NCBI RefSeq assembly: GCF_016808335.1
Contig: NC_053146.1
Coordinates: 8,811,015-8,875,014, forward strand
Source: Panicum virgatum
Taxonomy: Eukaryota; Streptophyta; Magnoliopsida; Poales; Poaceae
Direction of reading: 5' to 3'
Length of the DNA: 64,000 nt
Shown: positions 1-11,481 of the stretch, piece after piece
How the letters are laid out: each line of letters starts with the position of its first letter
Numbering within the stretch: the stretch's first letter is position 1
Position numbers and translations under genes: made by a program
The notes under the pieces: model-generated
Told to the model about the DNA's origin: nothing
What the model saw: only the letters and a program-made list of their open reading frames with translations
Databases searched by the model: none

Positions 1-184
1 GAGGGAGGCAAAAAAGATTTTTTCCATAAGTTAAATATCCTGTCAAGTACTGTTCACATGGATGATACAGACGCTGAGCGCCGGGTGGTTGCCGCTGCTC
101 CGTCCCTCCATCGCTTCCCCTTCGCCGCTCCCTTCACGGTGCCGGGTGGCCGCGCGACCACTATGCGGTGGTGTCGTGCCTGCA
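1..184. other. Left flank, no gene recognised
   Basis: This stretch lies left of the gypsy element and runs into its target-site duplication. It becomes GC-rich after about position 70. I see no coding motif. If the gypsy element is removed, it joins directly to the sequence after 5249, so it is the former neighbour of the Mutator-like element's left end. Confidence 0.4.
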
Positions 185-449
185 TGTTAGCAGATCGGAG
201 GGAGGACGGGTAGGGAAAGGGGTTCGTGAGGAGCAAGCAAGAATAGAGCGGAGAGAGAGAGAGGAGGAGGTCGACGAACAGAGGTCGTCTTCCTGATAGC
301 AAAAGTGGTATCTGTTACAAGGTTCATGTCTCTCTCATCTCTCCACTTGGCTATAAGTAATCTACAGCTGCCACTCTGGGCCGTGAAGACGGACATTAGG
401 CCGAACCACTCGCTTGGGCCTTGGGCTTGGACAGGAAGTAGTGCTAACA
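185..449 (-). repeat. 3' LTR of the gypsy element
   Basis: Begins TGTTAGCA and ends GTGCTAACA, so the ends are inverted copies with TG...CA. It matches 5010-5244 over most of its length. It is about 30 bp longer, mainly through an extra pyrimidine-rich stretch near 325-350 that the other LTR lacks. The last codons of the pol frame lie inside it (362-449). Confidence 0.93.
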
Positions 450-3334
450 CTCCCCTCCTCTTGAGAGGCGACTTGTCCCCAAGTCGCAGCACGCGGGAAA
501 CGTTGGCGAAGATCATCTAGGTTCTCCCAGCTGGCCAACGACGGCGGCAAACCCGACCACTGGATCAAGCCTTCAAGAGCTGGGCGATCACCTGATGAAA
601 GACGGCGCTGGAGAACACGTTCAGGCACATGATAGTAAGCAGAACCATCTGGAAGCACAGAGGAAACCGGTTGATCGCCGACTGCTTTCTTGAGCTGGGA
701 CACGTGAAACACCGGGTGGATGGAAGCCGAGGAAGGCAACTCAAGCTTATACGCCACAGACTCAATGCGTTCGAGAACACGGTAGGGGCTGAAGAACTTG
801 AATGACAACTTTTGGTTAGCGTGCGGCGCCAGAGAAGTCTGCACGTATGGTTGAAGCTTCAGAAACACCGAGTCTCCGACGTTGAACGAGCGCTCAGAGC
901 GGCCTTTGTCAGCCTGCCGCTTCATCCTGTCTTGGGCACGCAAAAGGTGCTGCTTCACGAGATCTTGCATGAGAGTACGCTCGTGGAGCCAAGAAGACAA
1001 GTCCGGAGCCGAGATCGCCAAGGCAGGGTCCAGCCCAAAATGGCGAGGGGAGTGTCCATAGAGTACCTCGAAAGGAGAACGACCCAAAGAAGCGTGACAG
1101 CTAGTGTTGTACCAAAACTCCGCGAGAGAGAGCCACTGAATCCACTTGGTTGGGCAGGCATGAACGAAACATCGGAGGAACGTCTCCAAGCACTGATTGA
1201 CGCGTTCCATTTGGCCATCGGTTTGCGGATGGTACGATGAACTCATGCGCAATTGAACACCAGCCAACGAAAACAATTCCTGCCAGAGCTTGCAAGTGAA
1301 CACACGGTCGCGATCAGACACAAGCGACAGAGGCATACCGTGAAGCTTGTACATGTTGTCGAGATAAGCCTTGGCAATAGAAAGAGCGGTAAATGGATGC
1401 CTGAGAGGGATAAAGTGGGCGAATTTGGAGTACTTGTCAACAACCACCGGAATAGAGTTGAAGGACCCATAACGAGGAAGACCCTCCACGAAGTCCAAAG
1501 AGACCATCTGCCAAGCCGAGTCCGGAACCGGTAACGGCTGGAGCAAACCTGGGTAGCGAGCCCGATCGGGCTTGGCCTGCTGGCAAATAGAACACGCTTG
1601 GACAAAGTGTTGCACGGACGACTTCATGGATGGCCAGTAGAAATACTGCTTGAGTCTGCTATAAGTTACAGGGACGCCGTAATGCCCGCCGACAGCAGAA
1701 GAATGCATGGCCGATATCAGCTGGGTCTGAAGAGCCGTGTCATTACCAATCCAAATACGGTTACGAAAACGGAGAACACCACCAGACAGTGTATAGTTTG
1801 GAACAGCATCAGGGCTAATGGAGAGCTTTGTGATCAACTGAGTCGCCTGAGGATCAGAAGCATAGGACGTGATCACCGCTGACAGCCAGGAGGGTGTGGC
1901 CGTGGACATGGCGAGGACCTGAGCTGCAGGAGAACGTCGGGACAGTGCATCAACGACACGGTTGTCGGCCCCTTGCTTATACACAATTCTGTACTGCAGA
2001 CCGAGAAGCTTGGTAAAGACTTTTTGCTGCCACAATGTGTGGAGTCGTTGCTCATTCAAATGTGTCAGACTCCGTTGATCAGGGTGAATTATGAATTCGC
2101 CACACTGCAAGTAATGTCGCCATTGTTCGACTTCCACCAAGATAGCAAGGTATTCCTTCTCATATGTAGAGAGACCCCGAGTACGAGGGCCAAGAGCTTT
2201 ACTGATAAAGGCCAATGGATGTTCCCGTTGCATCAACACGGCACCCACACCATGGTCACAAGCGTCGGTCTCAATAGAGAAAGGCAAGGAAAAATCCGGC
2301 AATGCAAGCACTGGTGCAGTAGAAAGGGAAGTTTTCAGAGTAGAAAAGGCAGTATCATGCTCTGAAGTCCAGATGAACAAACAACCCTTTTTCAGCAGGT
2401 TAGTAAGTGGACATGAAATCACACCAAAATGCCGCACAAACTTGCGGTAATACCCAGCTAAGCCAAGGAAGGATCTGAGCTCTTTGACATTGGAAGGAAT
2501 CGGCCAGTCCACTATGGCCTGAACCTTGGCAGGGTCGGTAGATACGCCCTGCTCGTTGATGATGTGGCCCAAGTATGCAACCGAACGTTGAGCAAACTTG
2601 CACTTCGATAGTTTCAATTTCCAATGATCTTTAGCCAACCAAGAAAAGACTAAGGCCAGGTGCTGCAAGTGGTCCTGATATGTAGCACTATAAATGAGAA
2701 TATCGTCAAAGAAAACAATCACGAATTTACGCAGACCAGGAGCCAAAGTGACATTCATGGCACCCTGGAAGGAACCTGGAGCACCTGTAAGACCGAAAGC
2801 CATAACTCTGAACTCGTACTGACCGAAGTGCATCTGGAAGGCTATCTTATGTTCCTCACCGGGCTTCAACAAGATCTGATGGAATCTGGCGCGCAAATCC
2901 AGATTAGAGAACCAGGATGCTCCAGACAACTCGTCCATCAAGTGGTCAAACACAGGAACAGGGAACTTAGATTTCAGAGTTAAGGCATTGAGGTGACGAA
3001 AATCCACACAGAATCGGTAAGTGCCATCCTTCTTTTTCACAAGCAGAATAGGAGAAGAAAACAGGCTTGCACTAGGCTGAATTATCCCTTGTTGGAACAT
3101 TTCAGATACTTGTTTTTCTATTTCATCTCTCAAAGCCGGAGGATAGCGATAGGGACGGATATTTACCGGTCGTGCACCAGGGATGAGAGGGATCTCATGG
3201 TCACACGCTCTGGATGGTGATAAGCCCAGGGGATCCTCAAAAACATGAACAAACTGGTCAAGGAGGGACTGCACCTCAGGAGGCAATGATGGTTCTGTTG
3301 GGCCTTGAGATTCTGGTGGTGCCAACACACACAC
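362..3334 (-). pseudogene. gypsy pol: RT, RNase H, integrase and chromodomain (long open frame)
   Basis: An open frame of 990 codons. Reverse transcriptase comes first: KKDGTYRFCVDFRHLN near residue 101, the first catalytic Asp in NLDLRARFHQI near 146, and FFDD near 208-211. RNase H follows (IETDACDHGVGAVL, then YEKEYLAI). The integrase zinc-binding region has GGHYG and CSICQQAK, and its core has LDFVEGLP, VSDRDRVF and the HPQTDGQMERVN region that holds the catalytic Glu. A chromodomain ends the protein (LIQWSGLPPSLASWENL). The first codons are not a true start: the upstream gag-protease frame is joined by a frameshift near 3320. The frame runs through the purine tract and stops inside the LTR at 362. 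It is long and open, but the element cannot be expressed normally because gag is broken. Confidence 0.93.
450..462 (-). other. Polypurine tract of the gypsy element
   Basis: The minus strand reads AAGAGGAGGGGAG immediately before the 3' LTR, the expected place and composition for plus-strand priming. The pol frame is translated through it. Confidence 0.8.
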
Positions 3335-3993
3335 AGCTGCAACAAAAGTTCATCAAGCTGGTCAGGTAATATACCCTGAAGCACCACTGAGTGACCTGCA
3401 TATGAAATTTCCATCCACTTATCCAACCAGTGAACACGCATAGGGCTGTGAGCCTCGAGCCAATCCATGCCAATGATAAGATCATATGCTGTCAAAGGAA
3501 GAACCCGGAGATCTGACTGAAATGCGACATCATCAATAAACCAAATAGCCTGTGAAATAACAGAGGCACATGATAGAATACCACCACCAGCAACCTGGAC
3601 TGAAATTGGGGTTGACAGCGGGGAAACACCTGACAGCTTCTGAGAGAGAGCAGTACTGATGAACGAGGAGGAACTGCCAGAATCAACTAAGACCGAGACA
3701 ATCTGATGCTGTATAGAACCACTGAACTTCATAGTACGAGAGCCCACCTGACCAGACCATGCTGACTTGGAGAGAGCCAAGAATAACTGCTCTGAAGCAC
3801 TATCTGGTGAGGAAGACGTGTCAGCAAATAAATCCTCCAACTGGAACAACTCCCACAGTTCTTGAACGGCATGAAGTTGCACAGTAGGCGAGCATTTGTG
3901 ATCACGGCTCCATTTCTCTACACAGCAATAGCAGAGACCCATGGCTCGACGATAGGAGCGGAGAGCGGCCAATTTGGCATCAGGAGAGCTCAC
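3163..3993 (-). pseudogene. gypsy gag end (zinc knuckle) and aspartic protease
   Basis: The frame starts in the gag zinc knuckle (CYCCVEKWSRDHKC, a CxxC-type variant) and continues into the retroviral-type aspartic protease. The protease active site is VLVDSGSSSSFIS, and the conserved second half is YDLIIGMDWLEAH. After LLLQLCVCWHH the frame no longer matches pol, because the pol frame continues one register away. The frameshift therefore lies near 3320. A second frameshift near 4000-4020 separates it from the upstream gag part. Confidence 0.85.
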
Positions 3994-4018
3994 AGGGGAA
4001 GCGTCTGTGCTTCGACGC

Positions 4019-4915
4019 TCATCCTAGGGTACTGGCAGAGACGGCCGAGGACGAGCTGGGGGAGGTGGCAGAGGAAGAGCCCCCCAGGAGTTGAGGCTTG
4101 AATGAGGGCACCGAATCGAACCGGCGTGAATCCTTGCGGCGAGAAAAATCCCCCACTTCATCCTGCAACGACGCAAGAGCAACAGCAGTATCCAGATCGC
4201 GAGGATGTTGAACCAACACAACGGATTTAATGTCATCACGAAGGCCATCAACAAATCGTAACACATAATACAGTGGATCATTGGAAGAGAAATAAGCAGC
4301 TAACTGATCGACTAGCGCATAATACTCCTCAATGTACTCCGACACCGATCCGGTCTGCTTAATGTGAAAAAGCTGACAGATCAAGGACTCATGCTAGTCT
4401 CGCCCAAACCTATCTTGGATCAAGGAACAGAAATCCTCCCAACTAAGAGACATGAGCTTGCGCTCAATAGACTGCAACCACCGTGCCGCTGCATCCTCGA
4501 ACTGCGTCGCAGCAACACGGACCCAAACAGACTTATCTACGCCATACATGTCAAAGTAATTCTCAGTGCGCGATTGCCAAAGCTTAGGTTTCTCTCCAGT
4601 GAAAATAGGGAAGGTTAATTTGGTGAGCCGACCAGTGGCGGGGAACATAGCAGGACCGGATGAACTCTGAAAGCGGAAAAAGCCAGGAGAACGCAAATCG
4701 GGCGCGGAACTGGATGGATCGGGGGACGTACCCTTGACCGGGAGGTGGGATATGGTCGTAACAGACCCAAACCCAGGCTCCCGGTGAACGTTGTCAATGC
4801 GGCGCCCATCAGGGCCGACGGCTGTTGAACCGGCAGGAGGAGTCGCCGAAGCCGCCAAGGGGCTTGGCAGGATGCCGGCTCCCGGAGGAAGACGCTCGAG
4901 GACCATGCGATCCAA
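4019..4915 (-). pseudogene. gypsy gag, interrupted by one TAG codon
   Basis: Two open segments (4394-4915 and 4019-4384) lie in the same frame and are separated only by a TAG at 4394-4396. The first part has the gag motif KLTFPIFTGEKPKLW and the second has VSEYIEEYYALVDQL and YVLRFVDGLRDDI, all typical of plant gypsy gag. The true start could lie slightly upstream of 4915; I did not find a better one. Downstream, the frame is lost near 4019. Confidence 0.8.
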
Positions 4916-4994
4916 CTTGGTGGAGAGGGAATTCAGTTGATCCTTGAGGCGGGTGTAGTGGTGATGGGGATCCAGACCGGAGGCGCATGATCGA

Positions 4995-5007
4995 GTCTCT
5001 GATACCA
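4995..5007 (-). other. Primer-binding site (initiator Met tRNA)
   Basis: The minus strand reads TGGTATCAGAGAC two bases after the LTR end. It matches the standard plant initiator-Met-tRNA primer site (TGGTATCAGAGC) except near the end. Confidence 0.85.
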
Positions 5008-5009
5008 GA

Positions 5010-5244
5010 TATTAGCAGATCGGAGGGAGGACGGGTAGGGAAAGGGGTTCGTGAGGAGCAAGCAAGAACAGAGCGGAGAGAGGAGGAGGAGGTCGACGAA
5101 CAGAGGTCTTCTTCCTGATAGCAAAAGTGATATATGTTTCAAGGGCTATAAGTAATCTACAGCTGCCACTCTGGGCCGTGAAGACAGACATTGGGCCGAA
5201 CCACTCGCTTGGGCCTTGGGCTTGGACAAGAAGCAGTGCTAATA
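5010..5244 (-). repeat. 5' LTR of the gypsy element
   Basis: Partner of 185-449. Its termini have mutated from TG...CA to TA...TA (TATTAGCA ... GTGCTAATA), as expected for CpG/CHG decay. The primer site follows on the minus strand. The many differences from the other LTR argue for an old insertion. Confidence 0.92.
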
Positions 5245-5304
5245 TTGCAGGCCCCTGCCCTGGGGCGGGGTAGGCCGACAGGGGGCTTCCGGCCTCACCC
5301 TGAT

Positions 5305-5472
5305 GGGTCCTTTTTTCATTTTTATATTTAAAAAAAAATTAAAATTTCAAAAATATATGGCCGTTCCAAGAAATTTCAAAAATGGGCCCCTGTCGCCATG
5401 GGGAGGGCGACAGGCCCCTTGTCGCCTAGGCAGGGGGCGACATGCCTTTTTTGTAAAAAAAAATTTACAAAC
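5305..5472. repeat. Left TIR of the Mutator-like element
   Basis: The block with the shared words TCATTTTTATATTT and ATATATGGCCGTTCC, ending TTTACAAAC, is repeated inverted at 12037-12185. The left copy has an extra GC-rich segment with repeated CGACAGG/CCTGTCG words, which can form hairpins. The outer limit is approximate. Confidence 0.85.
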
Positions 5473-5655
5473 ATGGATGACTTTATGCCTCCCAAACCAT
5501 GGCCTCCAACACATGATGTTCCTCCCCCTGTACATGAACCTAGATCCAGAAAAGAGAGAAAGGGAAAGGCAAGAGGTTCGTCGAGCCATACTACACCACC
5601 TGCAGCACCACCATCTGTCAACTGGGATGGCGACCTAGATAATTTCATGCCATGA
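5473..5655 (+). CDS. Small convergent ORF of the Mutator-like element, function unknown
   Basis: Sixty codons beginning with the first ATG after the left TIR (ACAAACATGG). The peptide starts MDDFMPPKPWPP and ends DGDLDNFMP, so a D-(D/N)-F-M-P motif occurs at both ends. In between lie a basic patch (RSRKERKGKARG) and Pro/Ser/Thr-rich stretches. It is convergent to the transposase and PMD genes, the position that mudrB occupies in maize MuDR, but I see no sequence resemblance to anything I know. The downstream 250 bases are AT-rich and UTR-like. Unlike the two large genes it carries no internal stop, though it is short enough for that to be chance. Confidence 0.4.
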   Translation: MDDFMPPKPWPPTHDVPPPVHEPRSRKERKGKARGSSSHTTPPAAPPSVNWDGDLDNFMP

Positions 5656-5946
5656 TCTATAACATATGATGTTCATTGGTTTAAGATGTATTCGCATTTA
5701 GTATTGTTAATATTGTATTATGCTTGTATGTATGTCTTGTACCTAACTTGCATTCACTGGACATGTACATAATGTCGAGTTTGAATCGTAGTTAGTCCTA
5801 ATGGAGCATCGAAGCATAAACATACCATCTATCGTATGTAATGGAAAATACGAGAGTGATCAGAGGCGAACGTTGAAGTGTACAAATAAGCGGTCCATAG
5901 CTATCTCATTACAAATAAACATCAGAGATACAAACATCGGATATAT

Positions 5947-8597
5947 CTAACCACCCCTAGGGCGTTGGACCCTCTTAGCCCATTGCTGGGCACGGACATG
6001 GCCCTCGGAGTAGGTGTGACGATCCGGAGACCTCACCTGTCGCTCAGGATGCAAAAGGGGCTGTGGTGTCTGCAGCTGAGAGATCCCAAGTGGTGCTCCT
6101 CCTAGCTGTGAATACCCCAAGACATCGGGGTCACCGTGCGCGCCAGGTGAGTCTGGAGTCAAGCTGTCGAGTTCGTCTTAGGTGACGCCCTCGTTATCTG
6201 GAACGAACGTACTCGAAACAAACGCTGCGTAACATATAAACATAAACTAACATATGTTGAATGGTAAATTAGTGAGTGTATTGAGAGAGTGTTTTGTACC
6301 AGGTCGAAAGGAGGAAGAAGGTCTGGCGCCCGCATCGGGGTAGAATCCTACGCGTAAAATGCGGATGTTAGCGTACGCTCGTGTCTTTCGTCATGACATA
6401 TAGAAACTGAAATACGAAACATAAACTAACTTGTGTAGGCCGGTATCTGTGGCCCCGGTACCATCCCTGGATACGGTCCGCCAACTGGTGGTGCCTCTCT
6501 AAACATTCCAGTATGGCCGAACGCAGTAGCTGGATCGTATCCTGTTTGTGATATTAGTAAATATGTAGCAACACTTGATATAATTTTAAAGAGATATCTA
6601 CGTTACCTGCAGTTGTGTAGTACTGAGACGTCGGCTGGTGCGCGGTCGCCGGACACAGGAACGACGACGAGGCCTGGGATGACCCGTGGCTGTCTTTATA
6701 CTACACACGGCTTCCCAAGTTGTGCAGTACTGAACGCAACTGGTCACGCTGCCTTGACCATGCCTCTGTCTGCTCAAACTGGGTCATTGGAGATCCGACA
6801 CGTACCCTCGTCAGGTAAGTCGAGCAGTCCGTCTCCATCATGTTGCAATGGCGAAACTGCATCCATTGAGTAAAGGAATAGTTAGTAACACATGAATTAT
6901 CTTATGAATATTAATATATATGCAAATATGATCAAGAGACTCACCGCGCCAGCTAGTGCCTCCACGTGGTGCCGGGCATAGCCATCCTGAGGCCTCGCCT
7001 GGTGTGCCTGCGGGTGAGTGTCAACATAAACCAGACGAGCCCGAGTCCGGGGTAAGTACCACGTGAGGTAAGTTCTAAAGGAGCTGTCTGTGTGTGGTCC
7101 TGTTGGATGGACCAAGTGCACGTCTGCCTGTTCCCATTGGTCCACCCACGGCTGAATCTTAGTGAGCCAATCAGCTGAGCACGGCAAGCCACTCCTTGAC
7201 AACCTACAAAAGTGGATGACGAAAAATCGTTAGATTCGACACGAATGTATGAGCCAAGTTCATTCATAATTAACTGTGGTCCTGGCGACTGACACGCACC
7301 AACGCGTGGGCACCGAAAACTCCTGGCGCTGCACAAACTGTCTCATGACTCTCCAAGGGTAATATGCCTCAACCGCGATGTCGTAAACCAGGACGGCTGT
7401 AGTAAGCCATAGGCTCGCATTCGCGGAGCAGTGCTAAGACAGGCCTGCTGGTGCACGGGTAGCCACAGCCTCTGGGCTGTAAGGCTCCCAGACAATGTCC
7501 TCGGGCGTCAGCATGTCGAGCTCCGAAACAAACTCAGGATATGCGCGTCTAACCTGTGCATACTCCCAGGACCTCTGCAGTCCGAATAAGTAAAATTAAA
7601 AGTGCGCTAATGCATCGTGTAACAATGAATAACAAAATTAGATTTGTTGCGAATGTACCTGACGCCAGTTCCAGAGAGTTCCCATAGTGGGCATGTCGTA
7701 CCTGACGGTAAATGACTGCAAGTACCGCCTCACCCCAGCTGTAGGACGGTACGTCCTCGTCCCCATCCGCAATCTACCGTGCATAAGGAAGGAGAATCCT
7801 ATCGACCGAGTTGCCATGAGTGTTGTTGGACATGATGTAACCAAACAACCAAAGCAGGTACGCCTCCAGCGATCTGGTCACACTGTACTCGTCGGCATCC
7901 GCAGGCAACAGGGTAGGCTGCATAAACAATTAAGATTAATGGTTTCAACTGACAATGCAACATGTGAATTGTATCAATTAAACTTAAATATGCAATGAAT
8001 ATGTACTGTAAACTGTAGGAACCAGGTCTTCGAAGGACCTGCTGCTCGCGGGTGTGGGTTGATCGGACCTGCTTCTTCCACACGGTGAACCAGGTCAAAA
8101 CGGGCCTCCAGGTCATCCTTCCACGAGGCCGTCACCACACGCGGACCTACAGCCTCCCCGACGATAGGGAGGCCGAGGAGGTAGGCCACGTCCTGCAGCG
8201 TAGGAGTCATCTCCCCACACGGGAGGTGGAACGTGTGTGTCTCCGGCTTCCATCTGTCAACGAGCGCCGTCAGGAGGGATTGGTCGAGCTGAACAAGCCC
8301 ACCCTCGACAAGACGACCCAGAGTCAGTAGACCGGACTCACGTAACCTGCAATAAATAAAATTGTCGAAACAAAGGAATACCAATGAATACATAAGTGAT
8401 AAACAATAATATTTCATTACATACCTGTCAACCCAATCGTGGTGTATAGAGATCTGCTCCCCAGGTGGACAAGGACGTAGCAACTCTAGGGCTCGGTGCT
8501 CAACTGCTGCAAAGAAAGACCTGTGGCTCGAGTCGATAACTGGGTCTAGCAAGGAGTCCATCTCCATACCTACATTCAAAAATATATGAGAACACAT
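5947..8597 (-). pseudogene. Plant mobile domain (PMD, MAIN-like) gene carried by the MULE, broken
   Basis: A multi-exon minus-strand gene. The first exon has SRLRESGLL-type context and the PMD hallmark ETHTFHLPCGEMTPTLQDV followed by YLLGLPIVGEAV. An intron at 8347-8424 has clean GTATGT...TTGCAG borders and restores the phrase WVDRLRESGLLTLG. A later exon (about 7640-7915) has LEAYLLWLFGYIMSNN and LLPYAR, then another (about 7280-7590) has WEYAQVRRAYPEF and WEPYSPEAVATRAP. The exon at 6897-7202 has FRTYLTWYLPRTRARLVYV, and Pro-rich and basic tail exons follow down to 5947. TAG codons at 7774-7776, 7434-7436 and 6701-6703 interrupt the frame. PMD proteins such as MAIN and MAIL1 act in transposon silencing and gene expression; TE-borne copies are a known but poorly understood class. 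Confidence 0.82.
8347..8424 (-). other. Intron in the PMD gene
   Basis: A 78-base intron, minus strand, with donor GTATGT and acceptor ATTGCAG. Removing it joins an Arg codon in phase 2 and gives WVDRLRESGLLTLG, which fits the PMD family. It shows that this gene was once a properly spliced gene. Confidence 0.75.
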
Positions 8598-8844
8598 AGG
8601 TACATATATGTTCCATACAAACTGGACGCATGATATTTATACATTACAGATAGCTTCGATACAAACTGGACGCATGATTGATACATATGTACATATATGT
8701 TCCATACAAACTAGACGCATGATTGATACATAGGTATATATATGTTCCATACAAACTGGACGCACGATTACTACATATTACAGATAGGTTCGATACAAAC
8801 TCCACGCACGATTAGTATATAGGTACAAACTGCACACTGGTGGA

Positions 8845-11481
8845 TCATGACACCGAGTGCCTTCCACGAGCAATTCTCGCCGATGGTCGTCTGAACGTAG
8901 GAGGTGCTCCATCTATGGGATTTCTGGAAGGACCGGCGTCAGTAGCATCGTGAAGTGCATTCTGAGGACACTTTTTGTTGTTGTGACCCAATGCTCCACA
9001 TTGGCTGCAACGCTTTTGTGTCTTGCTTGCCTCGGACTCGTCCATACCATTCCGAATACGACGTGTCTGACGGCGGCCTTTGCCTTTCTTAGTGGCTGGA
9101 TCAGGAATAAACATCTTATCCTCATTATCCTGAATGAAAGGTCCCACTATTCCAATCCCGTATACCTCATGTCCCTAGGTGGATACAGCTGCTTCCTTGC
9201 TGAAGTAAGGTGAAACAAATACTCCTGGCTGCAACCCAGACTCTGCACATGCCGCAATGAGATGCGAGCATGGCAAATACAATAACTTAGGCTTCATGCA
9301 GTAGCAGAAGGCTTTGCCATCTATAGTAATCAAACTCTCTTGTACCACCCTATCTCTACGGATACCAGGACCAGTTCTATCCTTACATAGAACCTCAAAT
9401 CTATGCTTCATTGTACCTGTCGATATGACGCGGTGTAGTTTGGCTTTTTCTATCTTCTGTTGCATATATTGTGTCACTCTTGTGCAAAACTGAATTTGGG
9501 GGTTGCTGATGTTTATGCTTGCAGCCATGTAACGCTCTCTGAAATACTTCATGCACCCATACATGATGAACTCAACAATTCCCACAAGAAGAAATGCACG
9601 ACAACGCCGCATAACCATATTGAAACACTCTGCATGGTTCGTTGTCTGAATATCATACCGCATTCCGTTAGTATCATAAAGGAATGGCCATTTCTCCTTA
9701 GGTGCACCTCGAATCCGGTGTGAAAATGGCTTCTCAATTGAATTCCTAGCCTCTGCAGCCTGACTCGTGCTAGTTCCTGATGCCCTTACCTTCACTTGCT
9801 CTGCAGTCAACTGATCAAGCATCTGCCATAAAGCATTGAATTTTCTCTATTGATTTTGGATGCACAACCTCTTAAACATGTTCTTAAGATCATTGTTCTT
9901 GAAGTGGTCATAGAAGTTTGCACCCATATGCCTAATGCACCACCTGTTGTGGACATCGGGCCATAATGGAGGCGTTGTCGCAGTTCCGCGTTGCAATTTC
10001 ATTATTGATTGTAGCAGACCTGCATGCCTATCACTAATAAGGCACACATCTGGACGTGCAGCAACAACACGAACCTTTACTCGTTCAAGGAACCAATACC
10101 AACTGTCTAAGTTCTCATTCTCAACAAATACAAATGCAAGCGGGACTATTTGGTTGTTGCAATCTACCCCGATTGCGGTGAGTATCTGACATTTATACCT
10201 TCCAGTCTGAAATGTGCCATCAATGCAGATCACCGGAAGACAACACTGAAATGCCCTAACACAGACACCTAGGCAAAAGAAAGCTTGTTGCAGAATGCTT
10301 TGCCCCCTAGTCACAGCTGGTACGAGGTATGTGTCATAAAAGCTTTCAGGATTTCTAGCAGCAACCTGGGATAACATACGAGGTAGGTTATCATATGATG
10401 CCTCGTATGTGACGAACCGCATCTCGAATACCTTTTGTTTAGCCCACTATGTCTTCAAATAATTAATGGTGTACTGGTAAGTCTGCTCAATGTGTCGAAC
10501 AATCATTTTTGGCTCATAATTTAGGTTGTCCATAATCAACCCATATATTTGCTTTGCAACAAAATCACATGATATATTGCGATGCATGGGCTAAACTTCT
10601 GACAGCAAACAAGTGTGCTCTGTCACAATGGAACATTTCCAGTTCGACTTCCATTTTCCCTTGAATGCATGTACTCGCCATGGACATCCATCATTCACAC
10701 ACTTCACCTCATATTCTTTATTGCCAGACTTCACGACCCTAAATTCTCGCTTCAATGATATTGCACATACTCTCACAGCATCTTTTACGGCTTCAATATT
10801 TGGATATGTTGCACCTTGCACTACCTCATTCCCTCTGTACTCCAACTCCTTTTTTTCGTACGTCTTCTACGACATGATTGCCAAAACCATGCTCCTTCCA
10901 CTCTTTTGGCAATGAGTACTGCTCGTCATCAGATGAGCCCTCATATTGTTCCATCTCCATTGCGGCTTGGTCTTCTGCCTCCATCTCGTACACGATGCTA
11001 TGTATCATCTCTCCCTCATCAGCAAGGCCCTGGGTCCGATGTTTTATTTCTCTATCTCTTCTGACTCATCTTGCTCAACATAGTTGGTCTCTCTTCGAAT
11101 ACTCGGAGTTGCTTGATCTGCACCATGTTGGATTTCATTTTGTGTCTTCTCCCGAGTTTGAACAAGAATGGCCAGAGGCCACTCACGCTCTAGAGCTGCT
11201 TCCATGTACTTCTTCCAGTCATTAGTGTTGTGTATCATCATCAATTCCTATAAATCACTTTCTACTTCCCAATTAACAAGAGAATGGATGGTCATCACAT
11301 GTGTCTCCGGATCAACACGGAACCCACGCTGCAGCCACTTATATCTGGAGCCAAAACTCATCTCCAGAGGTTTATCTATGGCGCGAGATGTGCACTTAAA
11401 GACAGAAATGTCTACTCCATTTGGCCCATACAAAATATTGTATTCACCAAAAAATACTTGAAACTGCATCTTGCTCGACAT
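8845..11481 (-). pseudogene. mudrA-like MULE transposase, broken
   Basis: Domains in order on the minus strand: an N-terminal region (11481 down to about 10850), the MuDR DNA-binding domain (CVNDGCPWRVHAFKGKW), the MULE transposase core with the DDE residues in VICIDGTF, CLISDRHAG and TTNHAECFN, a SWIM zinc finger (FCYC...LPCSHLIAAC), and a C-terminal CCHC knuckle (CSQCGALGHNNKKC). From 10845 to 8845 a single frame is open except for TAG codons at 10591-10593, 10447-10449, 9847-9849 and 9175-9177. Another TAG is at 11248-11250. Two compensating indels fall between about 11055 and 10845, one next to a poly-T run near 10850. All catalytic and zinc residues are still present, so the gene died recently, mainly through point changes. 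Confidence 0.9.

Larger units (their letters stand above)
185..5244 (-). mobile_element. Ty3/gypsy chromovirus (Reina-like) retrotransposon, decayed
   Basis: A complete but non-functional LTR retrotransposon of about 5.06 kb, read on the minus strand. It has paired LTRs (185-449 and 5010-5244), a primer site next to the right LTR, a purine tract next to the left LTR, and gag-protease-RT-RNaseH-integrase-chromodomain order. That order with RT before integrase defines Ty3/gypsy, and the C-terminal chromodomain defines chromoviruses. The small size and LTRs under 300 bp suggest the Reina clade (inference). The flanking 5-mers CTGCA (180-184) and TTGCA (5245-5249) look like a target-site duplication with one change. 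One in-frame TAG and two frameshifts break the coding region. Confidence 0.93.
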
